A DNA stretch of 64,000 nt from Amphiura filiformis (Eukaryota; Echinodermata; Ophiuroidea; Amphilepidida; Amphiuridae), in the NCBI RefSeq assembly GCF_039555335.1, contig NW_027305501.1, positions 62,001-126,000 of the forward strand. Direction: 5' to 3'. This document shows, piece after piece, positions 48,509 through 59,454 of this stretch (within the stretch, counting starts at the first letter, position 1; every line of letters starts with the position of its first letter). The notes beneath the pieces were generated by a model. That model had not been told where the DNA came from. It saw only the letters and a program-made list of their open reading frames with translations, and did not search any database. The translations under genes and the position numbers were made by a program.

Positions 48509-48533
48509 GAATATTATTTAGCCAAAATTGTTT

Positions 48534-48548
48534 TATAATGTTGTTTTA
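48534..48548. repeat. Target site duplication, right, of the Penelope-like element
   Basis: TATAATGTTGTTTTA, exact partner of 46717-46731. Confidence 0.7.
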
Positions 48549-48569
48549 TGTATAAAGTCTGTTCTATTA

Positions 48570-48753
48570 CAGGGTCAGAATTTTGTTTCACAGTGCGAGA
48601 ATCAATCTTGATTCTTGCAGAATAAATTTGTAGGGGGCAAATTAACTTCTGTGTAAACTACAAACGTTTGCGGGAATCAACTTTGATTCATGCAAATCTA
48701 CGAGAATCTTTGCCAGAATCGATTCTCTGATTCACGCTGAAATTCTGACCCTG
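48570..48753. mobile_element. Small MITE (CAGGGTCAGAATTT ends)
   Basis: CAGGGTCAGAATTTT and AAATTCTGACCCTG are inverted, 184 bp apart, with TATTA on each side. The interior has repeated GAATCAA-CTTGATTC phrases, as does 46505-46640, which may be a degraded relative. Its left end is 21 bases from the Penelope-like insertion. Confidence 0.72.
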
Positions 48754-48890
48754 TATTATGTGGGTTATGAGGTCTATGTAAGAAAACTCAAAATTGTGAA
48801 TTTATAAACAACCAAAGTAGTTCAACATCTGTGAAGTGCGGACAATTACACATGCAAAAATTGCCACTTTTACAGTACCCATACTCATTG

Positions 48891-51800
48891 TTATCTCTTC
48901 TCAGTTGATGAGTCTGTTACATCTTGCACCTGTTCCTTTGGTTCACCTCTTTCAGTAGTCTGTTTCTCTGGTTTTATAGCATGTAATGCATAGTTGCAGC
49001 TCTCTATATCAGTCCAGGACCAGTGGTGTGTGAGAGGGTTGTACAACATACCACTCACAAGTTTCACTTCACATCCGCCTATATATGTACATAATGGGAA
49101 AAACAAAGGAAGGGTTCTTTTAGTGCTGCCATAGAAATTGAAATATTATATAAGCTATTCAAAATGAGTAGAATGGGCTATTCCTGTTGAAATACATACA
49201 CCCTGTATGGAAGATATGACCTTAATCTCCCACACAGGGGGTACGTGTGAATTTTAAATGGGGTTATCTGTATGGGTGACTCCATTTGCAATATTCATCC
49301 CGTGTGTGGGAGAAGGTCATGTCTTCAGGGTTGTAGCTACAGTGGGCTGCGGTTGGAGCCCACCACTAAGTTGCAATTTAAGCACTGGAGCCCACCACTC
49401 AGAGGCCAAAATTGCACCATTTTATTGAATTAGTCAAGAATTTGGTCCGTTTTGGCAAAAAATTGCCAAATATACAAGATTTTCATCAAATGTCACCCAC
49501 CACTAAAAAATGTCCTAGCTACAACCCTGCATGTCTTCCATACAGATTTCATCTAGAATAGCCCAATTTAGTGATGGTGTGTCTTCGGACTGACTGTTGC
49601 ACATCGACATCGCCTGGTTAATAATTACATTGTACAGCCGAGACACTAAAAAGCTCTAAAATGAATACACAGGATCGATACACAGGAATGTGCTATGCAC
49701 GATTTGATATTCAGACGATAAATCTTTCAATACCGGGGTAGAAAATGATGAATATCTCCAGTAATTTTTTTATTCTAAAGAAGCCATATTTTTTACCTTG
49801 CACTTGAACATATGTGTTGAAAGGATATGATAGTCGTTAGCTTGTGTATTGAGCTCAAAAACTGACAAAAATTCTGATTTTATATGTGCCGATAGCGCAG
49901 CGTAGGCTAGCTGCACTCACTCATGGAGGCAGTCTAAAAGCAGATGACCTCATGGCATATACATGCTCACTCACACACAGAGAGGTCAATTACCAGGCTA
50001 TTGTCAGTAGCCTTAGTCGGATGTCTCTCGGCTCATTATGCATCTCAAAAGTATTAAACAGGTTGGAACAAAATGGCCATGCATGGCTGTGGATTCAACC
50101 TACCATGCTGATTTCTGCCATGAAGATATCGGGACGATGACACTGTGTGTTGTGGTGTCCCTTATTGAGACACACTCCAGTACTTAATTACATAAACACA
50201 GGAAATATTATACTGATGCCGGTATCAGATCCAAATACGGAGCACTTTAGGGTTGAGGGCATATAGGATTAGGGTTAGGATTAAGGTTAGGGTTAGTGAT
50301 ATGGTTAGGTTAGGAGTATGGTTAGTGTTAGGGTTAGGTTATCAGTAGGTTAGGATAAGGATAGGCTCCTAACTCTCCTTATTGGTTTTTCTGACTTCTC
50401 AGACTAAGACATGTATATAATCATACAGGCATTAAAATGGCATAAACACTGTCTTACAATTGAGCTTTTTTTCCACCAGTTTCAATCTACTTACACTGTT
50501 CAAGAATTCTCTCCAGGTCTTCTGGTGGTATAAACTTCTCCCAATCGTGTGTTCCAGATGGGACCACCCTAAAGATATCTTCAGCACCAACCACAGCCAG
50601 CATGTATGATATCCAAGTTTTATTGATGGTTGTAAATATGACAGAACCTCCAGGCTGTAAAAAAAATAATCAAAAACTATATAGGGCTGAACATTATCAT
50701 TTTTAATTGCACAACATACAATACATGTATCATGAGCTCTGGTTTGGTTGTGGTTAAATTATCAACAAATGTGCGAGGATTTATTCACTGATTTTTGTAG
50801 CACTTTGAACAAGCCAATTTGGTGGGTCAATGATACTATAGTCTGACACACACAGCCCAAATAAATTATTCAAAAGAATTCCAGAAATGTGTTATTTGTT
50901 CTCCTACTTTATTTGGGAAAAATGCTCATACATACAACTTTGGCCAATTATTTAAATTTTAACTTTTTTAAAGTAAATAATTAGTCACAAGCCCTTTGAT
51001 AATTGTATGACCCAGTATTTTTTGTGTAAAAAGATTATCACCTCAACATATTTGGGACCACCTTTTTGAAGAAAATTACAGTCTTCCTAATAAAAATTCC
51101 TTTAAAAAAGGAATAGGCATCCAATGGGAGCTTTGATGTGATGCATGATCAAGCCTTTAGGAGCATAGGATATGTGGCCACTAATCCAGGCATGTCAAGT
51201 TTTCAACCCATATGTGTCATATTATTTCATCCCCATCACACCCATCACTAGAAAATAACATCTTTCTCACCCTGACAAGGTCAACACAAGTAGATACCAG
51301 TTGTCCTACATCACTGACATGCTCCAGTACCTCTGATGCAACAACCACATCAAACATCCCTGCTTCTGTTGCTACAAGGTCGTCTGTTGTGCCATGGATG
51401 TACTTGAGTCTAGTGCGGATCTCGGGGTCATGTGAAGCGTGCGTTTGAGCTATTGGTATGTTTTCTTCTGTTGCATCGATTCCTATAACAGTGGCTCCTA
51501 GTCTGGCTAAAGGCTATGGGTAATAAATGCAAAGTAGAGCAAAATTTATTAGTGTTTTCTTGATCGAATGTTGAAATGTAAGATTAAGCTTTCAGAAAAC
51601 AAGTTCTGGTTATGTCATCCTCATCCACTTCCACAAATTCATGAAAATTAGAACTTTCTCCCCTCCATTACTGAAGGGATCACCTTCAATTAACCATGAA
51701 AAGGCTAGCCAAAAATAGCCATAAATAAAACAATTAAGGTTGATCATAAGGCATTTTGAAAATATTATGAGCATGAATCCTGTGAAAAGATTCATTGAAT

Positions 51801-54800
51801 AGAATTGTTGTAGATAATCAAAAGTTAAATTTTTTATTAGGCAAATGCAATAAGTTATTACTCATGAATCTGAGCTTTTGCCATCTTGGCTGATGGATTG
51901 ATCACAGATGATCTGGTCCACTGCTTCATTCAAGAAAACAATAAATTTTGTTCTATTTGCATCATTATAGATCATATGACCCACTGCTAAAATAATGAGG
52001 ATGTATAACAAGCAACCAAGTTTTGCAGGAGAAAGAGCTAGTGGACCACATCATCTGTGATCAAGCCCGACGAGGCTGATATCAGCCAAGATGGCAAAAA
52101 CACAGCACAGATTCTTAAGTAATAATTTATTGGATTTGGCTAAAAGAAATTTAACTTTTGAATTTGATATTTTAATACTGACCAAATAATCAGACATTTA
52201 ATACTGACCAAATAATCAGTACAGTTTTCATTTTTTAGTTCAATTGTACCCCAAATTAATTAAAACTTTGACAGGGCTTTGTCCATCAGTACGGAAATGT
52301 CTAATAACTTGAAGCTCTGATTATTTGATGCTTATTGCTTAAGTTTCGCAGTTTACTCTTTTTTTCATCCAAACTAAGCAATTTTACTCAGATTTTGGGG
52401 GTTTGATCCCTAAATAATGGGCATTATTGGTCACACACTGATTTCAACAAACGTTTACAAGTTACAACTGACGTCGTTGACTTATCTCAGTTCTCACCTC
52501 TGCCAGAATACCTCCTCCACTGCCAACATCCAAAATAAGAGTTTCTTTTAATGGTGATGGTCCCATCTTTAGAGCCAATCTTTCATCTCTATGATCTCTT
52601 CCACTCAATGCAGCATCTCTGATCAGCGGAACTCTTAAGTCATTTAATGTGTGAAGAGCCTGGAATTCCCCTATTTCATCCCACCACCTCTCTGATAGAG
52701 CTCGGAATTTGTCTATTTCTTCCTCATCGATGGTAGACTGTGCTTGAGTTTTCTTGTTGGCTTGAGAATATGTTCTTACACAATTTAAAGTTAACCTACA
52801 TGTAATAAAAGTAAAAGGAAACAAACAAAAAAATTGAACCAGTGACTGTGAATTGGGCTAATTGTAATTGCAATATTTATTTATTTATTGTATTCCAAAT
52901 TAACAAAAATGAAAAAATAATAGACTTCATTTTGTAACAATTGAACATTAAAAATTGAACCAGTTGCTGTGGCCATAGTATCCGTTTTTACTTCCATGTC
53001 AAATCAACCAGGGGTCCCCAGGTGACCCTCTCAGATTTGCTGAAACTTGCTTGTGGGCTCAGATGTACCCATAGCCGGGACCCATAGACAATGCATAGCT
53101 GTAACATTTGAGTCATATGATCACATATTTTTGGCACCAGGGGACCCCCAAAATGGCAATTTCACACTTGCGGTTGAATAAATTACCAACTTTGAGTGCT
53201 CATAACTTAAAAAGGAAAGCAGATATCTGAAATTTAGAGCCAGATTCTACAAATATGACATAAGGTTAGCTAGAATTCAAATTTGCAGCTCCATATCTCT
53301 TCAGAACAGGAAGTTACGAGCGAGCTACCAAACTTGGTAAAAATCACCTTGAATGACACTCGCGAGTGCCAAAGGGGGGCCTGGGCAAAACTTCAAAGGG
53401 CCATTTCTCAAAAACGACATGAGGCCAAATTTTGGTATGGGTTCATTGTGGCCACAAAAGATCATTCTGATGGAATTTCATCAAAATCTGAGAGGGTACA
53501 CCTGGGAAATTTTCAGCAAATTGGTTGATTTGACATGGACTGACCCATTGAAAAATTTGTTGAGCATGCTTGAATGATCCAGTCTGCCATGCCAGTACAA
53601 AAGTTGAAAGCATTTCAATGCTTGATCAAACCAGTACATATGTGTGTCAGGTCGCTAATAAAAATGATAAAACCCACTTGAGAACACACAATCGCTGGTC
53701 ATTTCTAAAGATGGAATTCATACTCAATCGCTTAAATTTTACAGAAAACTGCATCGCCCCGTTCGCACGCATGATCAGTGTACCGGTATACTAAATCGCC
53801 ATTGTATTACACGCTGAGCATGCGCATGATTTTAAGCGACACGTAGACCGGTCAACGTTCACTAAAATTACACACATAACTTGTGCAGTTGTTAACAACA
53901 ATGATTTAGGTCATGTTCACATATAAATTATTTACCCGGGACCCGAGTTAATCCGGGTTGTACCCGGGTCCCGGGTTGAAAAAATTCTGTTCACACTATA
54001 ACCACTCTCATGAAGAAAATTGACCCGGGTTGATTATTTTGGCTAAAGCCTACTGGAAAAATGCAGGCGTGTACATATTCTGTCATTGACTATTACTGGT
54101 ATAATAACAGGCTCCCGGCCTAATTATGCTCATTTTTTATTTTATTTTCTAATTCCACCTTATGTAATCTTATCTAGTTACTTCTTGTAGCTGTTTTGGG
54201 TTAAAAACTCACAAAAATAATTGTTACTTCTTGATTCGATAATACTAGTAATTTGTTTGCATGAATAACTTTCTTATCTCAGGAATAGATGTTTATTGAT
54301 TTTATTGCCAAAGAACTGAATCATTCTTTTCCCAATGCAGACAGAAACAATAGAAAGGGAATGATAATGGTTGTGTTTATACTTCTAGTAATGCGGGTCA
54401 AACAGTGAATTTCTGTTCACACTACAATTGACCCGGGTCATACCCGGGTTTGACCCGGGTTTTAACCTGCTCATTCCTAGGTTGAAAAATATTGACCCGG
54501 GTCGATTTTTTTGAGGTTTTTTCCTGTTCACACTTATAATCAACCCGGGTCTAACCCGGGTTGTACCCAGGACCCAGGGCAAAACTGGCATAGTGTGAAC
54601 ACGCCCTAAGTCTGATGATGAGTAACCTGTTACCCATGTGTATAAATGTAAATACAGTTTTACACAATGAGGGGCTGTGCAATAATTATGAGCCCGGGGG
54701 AGGGTAAAATCGTGACGGGGGGGGGGCAAAAAAATTTTGGCCAGCAAAGGGGGGGGCAAGCAATTTTTGGCAAGCCGAGAGGGGGGGGGGCAGTGATTTT

Positions 54801-56242
54801 TGGCACACATTCTTGCAGCGCCTATAAACGCTCTAAAAAGACTTACAATGTAGGAAAGCCGTACAGACCGCTTTAATACATATATGCAAATTTTCCTGCT
54901 CGCTGCGCTCGCAACATGTAAATTACACCATATAAGGTTTGCAAATTGGGATCCAAAAAATTTGGCATGTGCAAGGGGGGGCAAAGAATTGTTGGCGGGC
55001 TGAGAATTTTACATAATTATTGCACAGCCCCTGACTTATTTACATAGCACAAAAGGCTGTGTTCATGTACCGTTACGTTATTCAGCCAAACATGGAGTAG
55101 GGCCGGGATGTCCTATCTTCACAACGTTAATTTTCTCAACAAGGAAAGAGATACGAAAAGCGAATGTCTAAAGCTGAATTTATAATCGATCGCTTTTGCA
55201 GAAAAGCAATTCTCGCTCTGGAAACTTACATTTCCAGAGGGTCGAGCCGATCAATCGATTCAAATCGCTGAGGCAAAAACGATGTCGCTTTTGCAAGTTG
55301 AAGAAATCTCAACTTCCCAGCGATATCGCTTGAATCATGAATGCGTCAACCAATCATATTAACTGGATCTATTATTTTGCTAATTTAATTCAATCGACTA
55401 TTAACTTTTGGTGATGAATTAATTCAAAGGCAAGCAATAATTATTGACAGCATGTTTTAAAAATATATTTTGTGGCATTTAGAATATTTTAATTGTCGTC
55501 TGCAAAAAAGACTGCAATCGCTATCGCTGTGATTAGTATTAATGCAAAAGTGATTCATCGCAATTGCTCGGTGATCGAGTATAAATTCAGCTTAGTCATT
55601 CATTTTAAATTTTATTTATATGTTAAACAGCTATTCTACCTAGGCTATAATCAAATGCAGTAAACCTTTGACGAGCGCGACTACGTTGCACATTCAGAGC
55701 TGACAACGCGTACGGCGCACAGTTCATTCATAAATTTCCACTCTGCAACAACAGCAGATCGCCTCAGCAGCCAATCAGATTCAGAGACAAGTGCGTCGCA
55801 ATGCAGTAAATGCGCGATGTATGCGTAAAATACGCGCTTGTCAAAGGTTTACTGCAAACGATTATACTCTAGACCTAGTCGATCCTAAACGTATACATAT
55901 GTAAAATGCATTATTTTTTTAAACGGTAATACGGGTAAATAAATTAAAATAATAATAAAAAAACCACTTCAAGTCAACTTCAAAACATTATCATTTATGA
56001 TTTATGACAATGAACTTGTTCATCGATTTACAATAATTTACATACCTAAATGATGCAGGTAAAACAGATGCTGCATGTATTATTTTTGGCTTAAAGTGCC
56101 TATTAATGAAACCACACGGTGAAATCTGGTGGTATTTCCTGACACTTCTGTAACCTCCATGGTAATGGTGCAGAATTCTGCAACTTTTTGATGTCCCATG
56201 TTGAAGTGACAAATATATGCCACGAGCACAAATATTCTGCAT
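48891..56242 (-). CDS. COQ3: Ubiquinone biosynthesis O-methyltransferase COQ3, mitochondrial
   Basis: Five coding exons on the minus strand: 56242-56046, 52795-52498, 51513-51271, 50654-50495 and 49078-48891. They join in phase to about 361 residues (human 369). An in-frame TAG two codons before the ATG fixes the start. The first 70 residues are rich in Arg, Lys, His and Ser and fit a mitochondrial presequence. Then come KFRALSERWWDE, LHTLNDLRVPLIRD, the SAM-binding LILDVGSGGGILAE, VIGIDATEENI, the family signature ASEVLEHV, PGGSVIFTTINKTW, GTHDWEKFI and GMLYNPLTHHWSW. The enzyme methylates ring hydroxyls in coenzyme Q synthesis at the inner mitochondrial membrane. Intron 1 (3.25 kb) and intron 2 carry several foldback repeats. 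PNISR lies head-to-head 4.7 kb away. The first exon is supported by phase, donor AG|GTATGT and presequence character rather than by sequence match. Confidence 0.93.
49174..49566. mobile_element. R3 foldback repeat, host of a hAT MITE
   Basis: TGGGCTATTCCTGTTGAAAT and TATGGAAGATATGACCTTAA are mirrored at the right by AAGGTCATGTC...TTCCATACAG and TAGAATAGCCCAAT. The right arm is split by the element at 49326-49529. It lies just upstream of the last COQ3 exon, in intron 4. Confidence 0.78.
49326..49529. mobile_element. hAT-like MITE (CAGGGTTGTAGCTA ends), second copy
   Basis: It starts CAGGGTTGTAGCTACAG and ends CTAGCTACAACCCTG, flanked by a perfect 8-bp duplication CATGTCTT (49318-49325 and 49530-49537). 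The ends match the element at 12657 but the interior (repeated GAGCCCACCACT) is different, so two subfamilies share one set of ends. Confidence 0.93.
49660..50155. repeat. Dispersed repeat, copy B (inverted partner at 15165)
   Basis: Reverse-complement relative of 15165-15680, located in COQ3 intron 4. Same order of landmarks, with several small gaps. Confidence 0.7.
50246..50365. repeat. Degenerate interstitial telomere-like tract
   Basis: About 15 imperfect TTAGGG/GGTTAG units, such as GGATTAGGGTTAGGATTAAGG, in COQ3 intron 4. TTAGGG is the common animal telomere unit; here it is degraded and internal. Confidence 0.8.
51821..52158. mobile_element. Foldback element in COQ3 intron 2
   Basis: Outer AAAAGTTAAATTTTTTATTAGG is mirrored near 52130-52158, and GCCATCTTGGCTGAT with GATCACAGATGATCTGGTCCA is mirrored at 52040-52100. 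The arms are imperfect, about 110-130 bases each. Non-coding. Confidence 0.75.
52996..53540. mobile_element. Repeat family R4 with inverted ends
   Basis: CCATGTCAAATCAACCA and then CTCTCAGATTTGCTGAAA at left are mirrored by TCAAAATCTGAGAGGGTA and TTGGTTGATTTGACATGG at right. A related sequence begins at about 63330. Located in COQ3 intron 1. Confidence 0.7.
53906..54609. mobile_element. 704-bp MITE rich in GACCCGGGT
   Basis: The ends TTAGGTCATGTTCACA and TGTGAACACGCCCTAA are inverted. Each subterminal zone has many GACCCGGGT or AACCCGGGT copies plus CTGTTCACACT phrases. The middle is plain AT-rich sequence. There is no transposase. It lies in COQ3 intron 1. Confidence 0.8.
54670..55032. mobile_element. 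MITE with AGGGGCTGTGCAATAATTA ends
   Basis: AGGGGCTGTGCAATAATTAT is mirrored by ATAATTATTGCACAGCCCCT. The interior has G-runs on one side and TGCTCGCTGCGCTCGCA. A related stretch with CTTGCTGCGCTCACATCACA occurs at about 20850-21000. Confidence 0.8.
55170..55594. mobile_element. MITE with AAGCTGAATTTATA ends
   Basis: AAGCTGAATTTATAATCGAT at left and ATCGAGTATAAATTCAGCTT at right are inverted, with GATCGCTTTTGC-type repeats inside. 425 bp, non-coding, COQ3 intron 1. Confidence 0.75.
55640..55873. mobile_element. MITE with ATGCAGTAAACCTTTGAC arms
   Basis: TATAATCAAATGCAGTAAAC and CTTTGAC are mirrored by GTCAAAGG and TTTACTGCAAACGATTATA. The interior is CG-rich (CGCGTACGGCGCAC). It lies about 170 bases downstream of the COQ3 first-exon donor. 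Confidence 0.75.
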
Positions 56243-57388
56243 TTTCTAACGATAAATTGCGGCTCCTTATATTAATTTCATCCTCTAAAGATTATATTTT
56301 TGTCTAAAAATCGGTGCCAAAATGTATATTTTTAGAGAAAAGTGAGTTTTTAGGATCTACTTCATAACTTCAGAAATTCCAAATTTGTAGCAGACAACAT
56401 TGACCTTTGACCCAAGTAAGTTTGAACTTTATGAACTCGTTCACTATATGTGTTTTTATTTCAAGTTTATCTATTTATATTTTATTTACTGCACACAAAA
56501 ATCAACAAAGTAAGTACTTGTTATAAAGAATATTTTAAATAAATACATACTATTGATTGTAAGGAGTGAAAACCTAAGAAAAAATTAGAACTAATAAAAT
56601 TTAAGAGACAGCAAAATACCCGCGGTTAAGGTCAACAAACTTTCCAGGGACGAGCTGAGTGGCAAGATTTTTCGGATTTCAGGGCCAGGGAGCTGTATGA
56701 TTTTGACGAAAATTTCACGTTAATTTAGAGCCTGTGAAGCAGTACGACATGTTGGGTATTTCAAAGACATCAATAGAACATCTTGGCCAAGTTTCATTGA
56801 GGTACTATTGGGATTGAAGGCTATAAATCGGCATCAGAAGTTGCCTTGTTTTTCTGTTTTTGCACGGGTACGCACTGCAGTATTAAAATGGCAGTACAGT
56901 GCAAGCCCAATGAGCCAATGCATGCATTCATTGCATACACTCATAATTTATATGATATTGCGCTGCAACAAGCACAAAAGTATTTATTTTAATTGTGAAG
57001 CATTAAAAACTACAGTAATTTCACTGCATTTAATAAAAGTAATAAGAATATCAATCATGTTAAATTTTAATTATATTTTTTCAATAAAATTATGTATTTT
57101 TTATAAATGTAATTTTAATTAATTAATTAATTTTGAAGAATTAAAATTCTTCATTTTTTGTGCAAAGACCTTTCGAGTTTTGTGCCACCACCCGATTTCC
57201 AGGCCTTGCTGTCTAGTCTAGATTTTATAGGCGAGTGGTTAATCACTTGCTAGCATGATGCTAGGCGCTGAGAGAGGTCGAATTTCATACTACTGGTATC
57301 ACTTTGTATCAATTGGGTATTCGCCACTTTACGAACGGTAACTTGAGTTACGAAGGGTTACAAAAAGTTAAGTGAAATGTACCCCTCC

Positions 57389-58388
57389 TACTGTCTGTTC
57401 AATTAGCTTAGATTCTTGTATTTTTAAGATATTTGAAAAAATAACAAATTTTGGTCTACTGTAAGTCATCAAAGAAAAGTGTTAGCACAGCCTTAGACCC
57501 AATGTGATTTTAACTTTTCAAATTCCAAAGTTCAATTTAAAACCCCATTTCTTTTCAATTTTGCCTCATTTTAGGCAGTTACTTGGGTCCACCAAAAGGG
57601 TTCGCGACCTTTTCACAAATCGAGTGGGATGGTCCATTCTCAACTTAGGGCATAGACCCTATCCAATTCAGCAAAACAATCTGTCCTGCCATTTCAATTG
57701 TTATGTCGTTCGGTTATTGGATAGGGTCTATAGGTGACGATTGTCCACATGTTTTTGTTGCACGAAATTATATGCGCGAATACGGTTTTATGCATAACAT
57801 TATGTTGAGCATTATCTTTTTCCTAAACAATGACATTAAAATTATGGATTTCGTTCTTATTTCAACTGGTTTACAATGTAAATTGAGTTTTGTTTAACAC
57901 CATCATTTCTTTCCAATAATAAATATAAATACGCAAGGAATGTATTTATATAAGCTGGGCCTATTCTGGAAAACCTTAGTTCATATTCACATTTTTATAA
58001 TAACGTAATGATTCAACGGTTTCAACATAAAAAAGTTAGGCCTACTGGCAAATATATCTATTTAGCTGGACAATACTTACTGATGCGGATGGTCGAATAT
58101 TATATCTCAGCGCATCTAATTATTATGACATTCGTCCCCATTGCACTAAATGGATTGATTCAAAAAGTTTATGGTACCTGACGCTTCTACGGCTTTTTAT
58201 AAAAATATCGCGGAAAAGACCAAAATTGAAAAGAAATGGGGTTTCAAATTGAACTTTGGAATTTGAAAAGTAAATCACGTTGGGTCTAAGGCTGAGCTAA
58301 CACTTTTCTTTGATGACTTTGACCACAGTGTTTTAGTTTTTCAAATATCTTAAAAATACAAGAATCTAAGCTAATTGAACAGACAGTA
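57389..58388. mobile_element. 1.0-kb element with ~175-bp inverted ends
   Basis: TACTGTCTGTTCAATTAGCT through CCCCATTTCTTTTCAATTTT is repeated in inverse at 58211-58388 with a few small indels. The unique middle includes AGACCCTATCCAAT and its inverse ATTGGATAGGGTCTATAGG. No transposase frame. Confidence 0.82.
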
Positions 58389-58519
58389 GTCTAGTTCTCA
58401 AACGCAATCAGTCGGCCAGGCCCAGTGCGAAGGTCTTTGCAAATTTCTAAAATACACTGTCAACATGACTGAGCTGACCTGAGTACAGTCAGAATTTCAA
58501 TTTTATATCATGATATACA

Positions 58520-58682
58520 CAGTGTTCGAAATATGCCTCAAAAAGTTACAGGTCAGCCGGGCTTGGCCTTAAAAAGTTACCGGCCAGCCGGGCCAGCAAC
58601 TAGATGCCAGTCAGAAAAGTTACCGGCCAGGCCAAAAAGTTACAGGCCAATGGCCGGCTGACCGGCCCTATTTCGAACGCTG
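58520..58682. mobile_element. hAT-like MITE (CAGTGTTCGAAATA ends)
   Basis: CAGTGTTCGAAATA at left, TATTTCGAACGCTG at right, flanked by a perfect 8-bp duplication GATATACA (58512-58519 and 58683-58690). The interior has four AAAAGTTAC-GGCCAG units. Confidence 0.93.
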
Positions 58683-58749
58683 GATATACAGTCATGGATA
58701 CTCATGCACTACACACACTGACACAGGTCACAAAAGTGATGAATACCGG

Positions 58750-59020
58750 CAGGGGTAGCATTAAGGCCCGAAAGTCGGGGGTTGTTTTCCCGTGTTTTTC
58801 ACTCCCGAGCTTGCAGAAAATCCAAATACATGGGGTGAAAATTAAATCTCGGGGTGAAAAATATTTTGCAGTGTAGTCAGGGGTAGGAGTAAGGTCCAAA
58901 AGTAGAGGGTCAGAGTTCACCCCCGAGCTTGCACATATTCCCAATATAGAGGGTGAAAAATTAATATTTTTTTAATTTAGGGGGTCATTCACCCCCGATC
59001 AGGGGTTAACGCTATCCCTG
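58750..59020. mobile_element. hAT-like MITE (CAGGGGTAGCATTA ends)
   Basis: CAGGGGTAGCATTAAG and TTAACGCTATCCCTG ends, with perfect 8-bp duplication AATACCGG (58742-58749 and 59021-59028). The 271-bp interior is two direct half-copies (CCCGAGCTTGCA at about 58802 and 58921), so it may be a tandem of one smaller element. Confidence 0.92.
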
Positions 59021-59307
59021 AATACCGGTAACCCGCCACTCATGACTGGACCATGGCATGGGTATGGCAATGTGCTTAATAATCAGTTGCATGATACGGC
59101 ACAAGGAGGTTACCCGTGGACGTAGCGAAACAAAATACAAGTTTATGCCTGCATTAACTGGCAGTCTGGCCTGATCCATGGCATGGATCATTCATTTCAT
59201 CATTTGAAATTCTGACTGTAGTCTGTTATTTTGTAGAAAAAGTTCTAAGAAGTTATTAGTACGGTAGCACTTGTTAAAAAATGTATTTATGCCCATGATG
59301 TATGCTG

Positions 59308-59454
59308 TTCAAATTCTTGACTTATTCAACAAAATTGTGCAGTTTTGGATCCTGAGTGATGGGCTTCAATACCGAAATTGCAGCTGAGTGGTGGGCTCCA
59401 AAACTGAGTGGTGGGCTCTTCCACCCAGCACTGCCCACTGTAGCTACAACCCTG
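59308..59454. mobile_element. Truncated relative of the 49326 hAT MITE
   Basis: AAATTCTTGACTTATTCAAC, GAGTGGTGGGCTCCA and the terminal CTGTAGCTACAACCCTG match the inverse of the element at 49326-49529. The other end is missing. Confidence 0.75.

Larger units (their letters stand above)
46732..48533 (+). mobile_element. Penelope-like element, fold-back (inverted-arm) copy
   Basis: The right arm (about 47829-48533) carries the 3' half of an endonuclease frame, a short 3' UTR and a hammerhead ribozyme. The left arm (46802-47505) is the same sequence inverted, about 97 percent identical by eye. Between them, 47506-47828 continues the coding frame upstream. A tail of about 70 bases (46732-46801) precedes the left arm, and exact 15-bp duplications flank the whole. 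Penelope-like elements are known for truncated, inverted or tandem terminal copies, for GIY-YIG endonucleases and for hammerhead ribozymes, and all three are seen. The reverse transcriptase is absent from this copy, so it is a truncated insertion. Confidence 0.85.

Noticed and set aside
54385-54984. 199-codon minus-strand frame
   Set aside because: It spans two different MITEs (CCCGGG words and G-runs) and has low-complexity composition.
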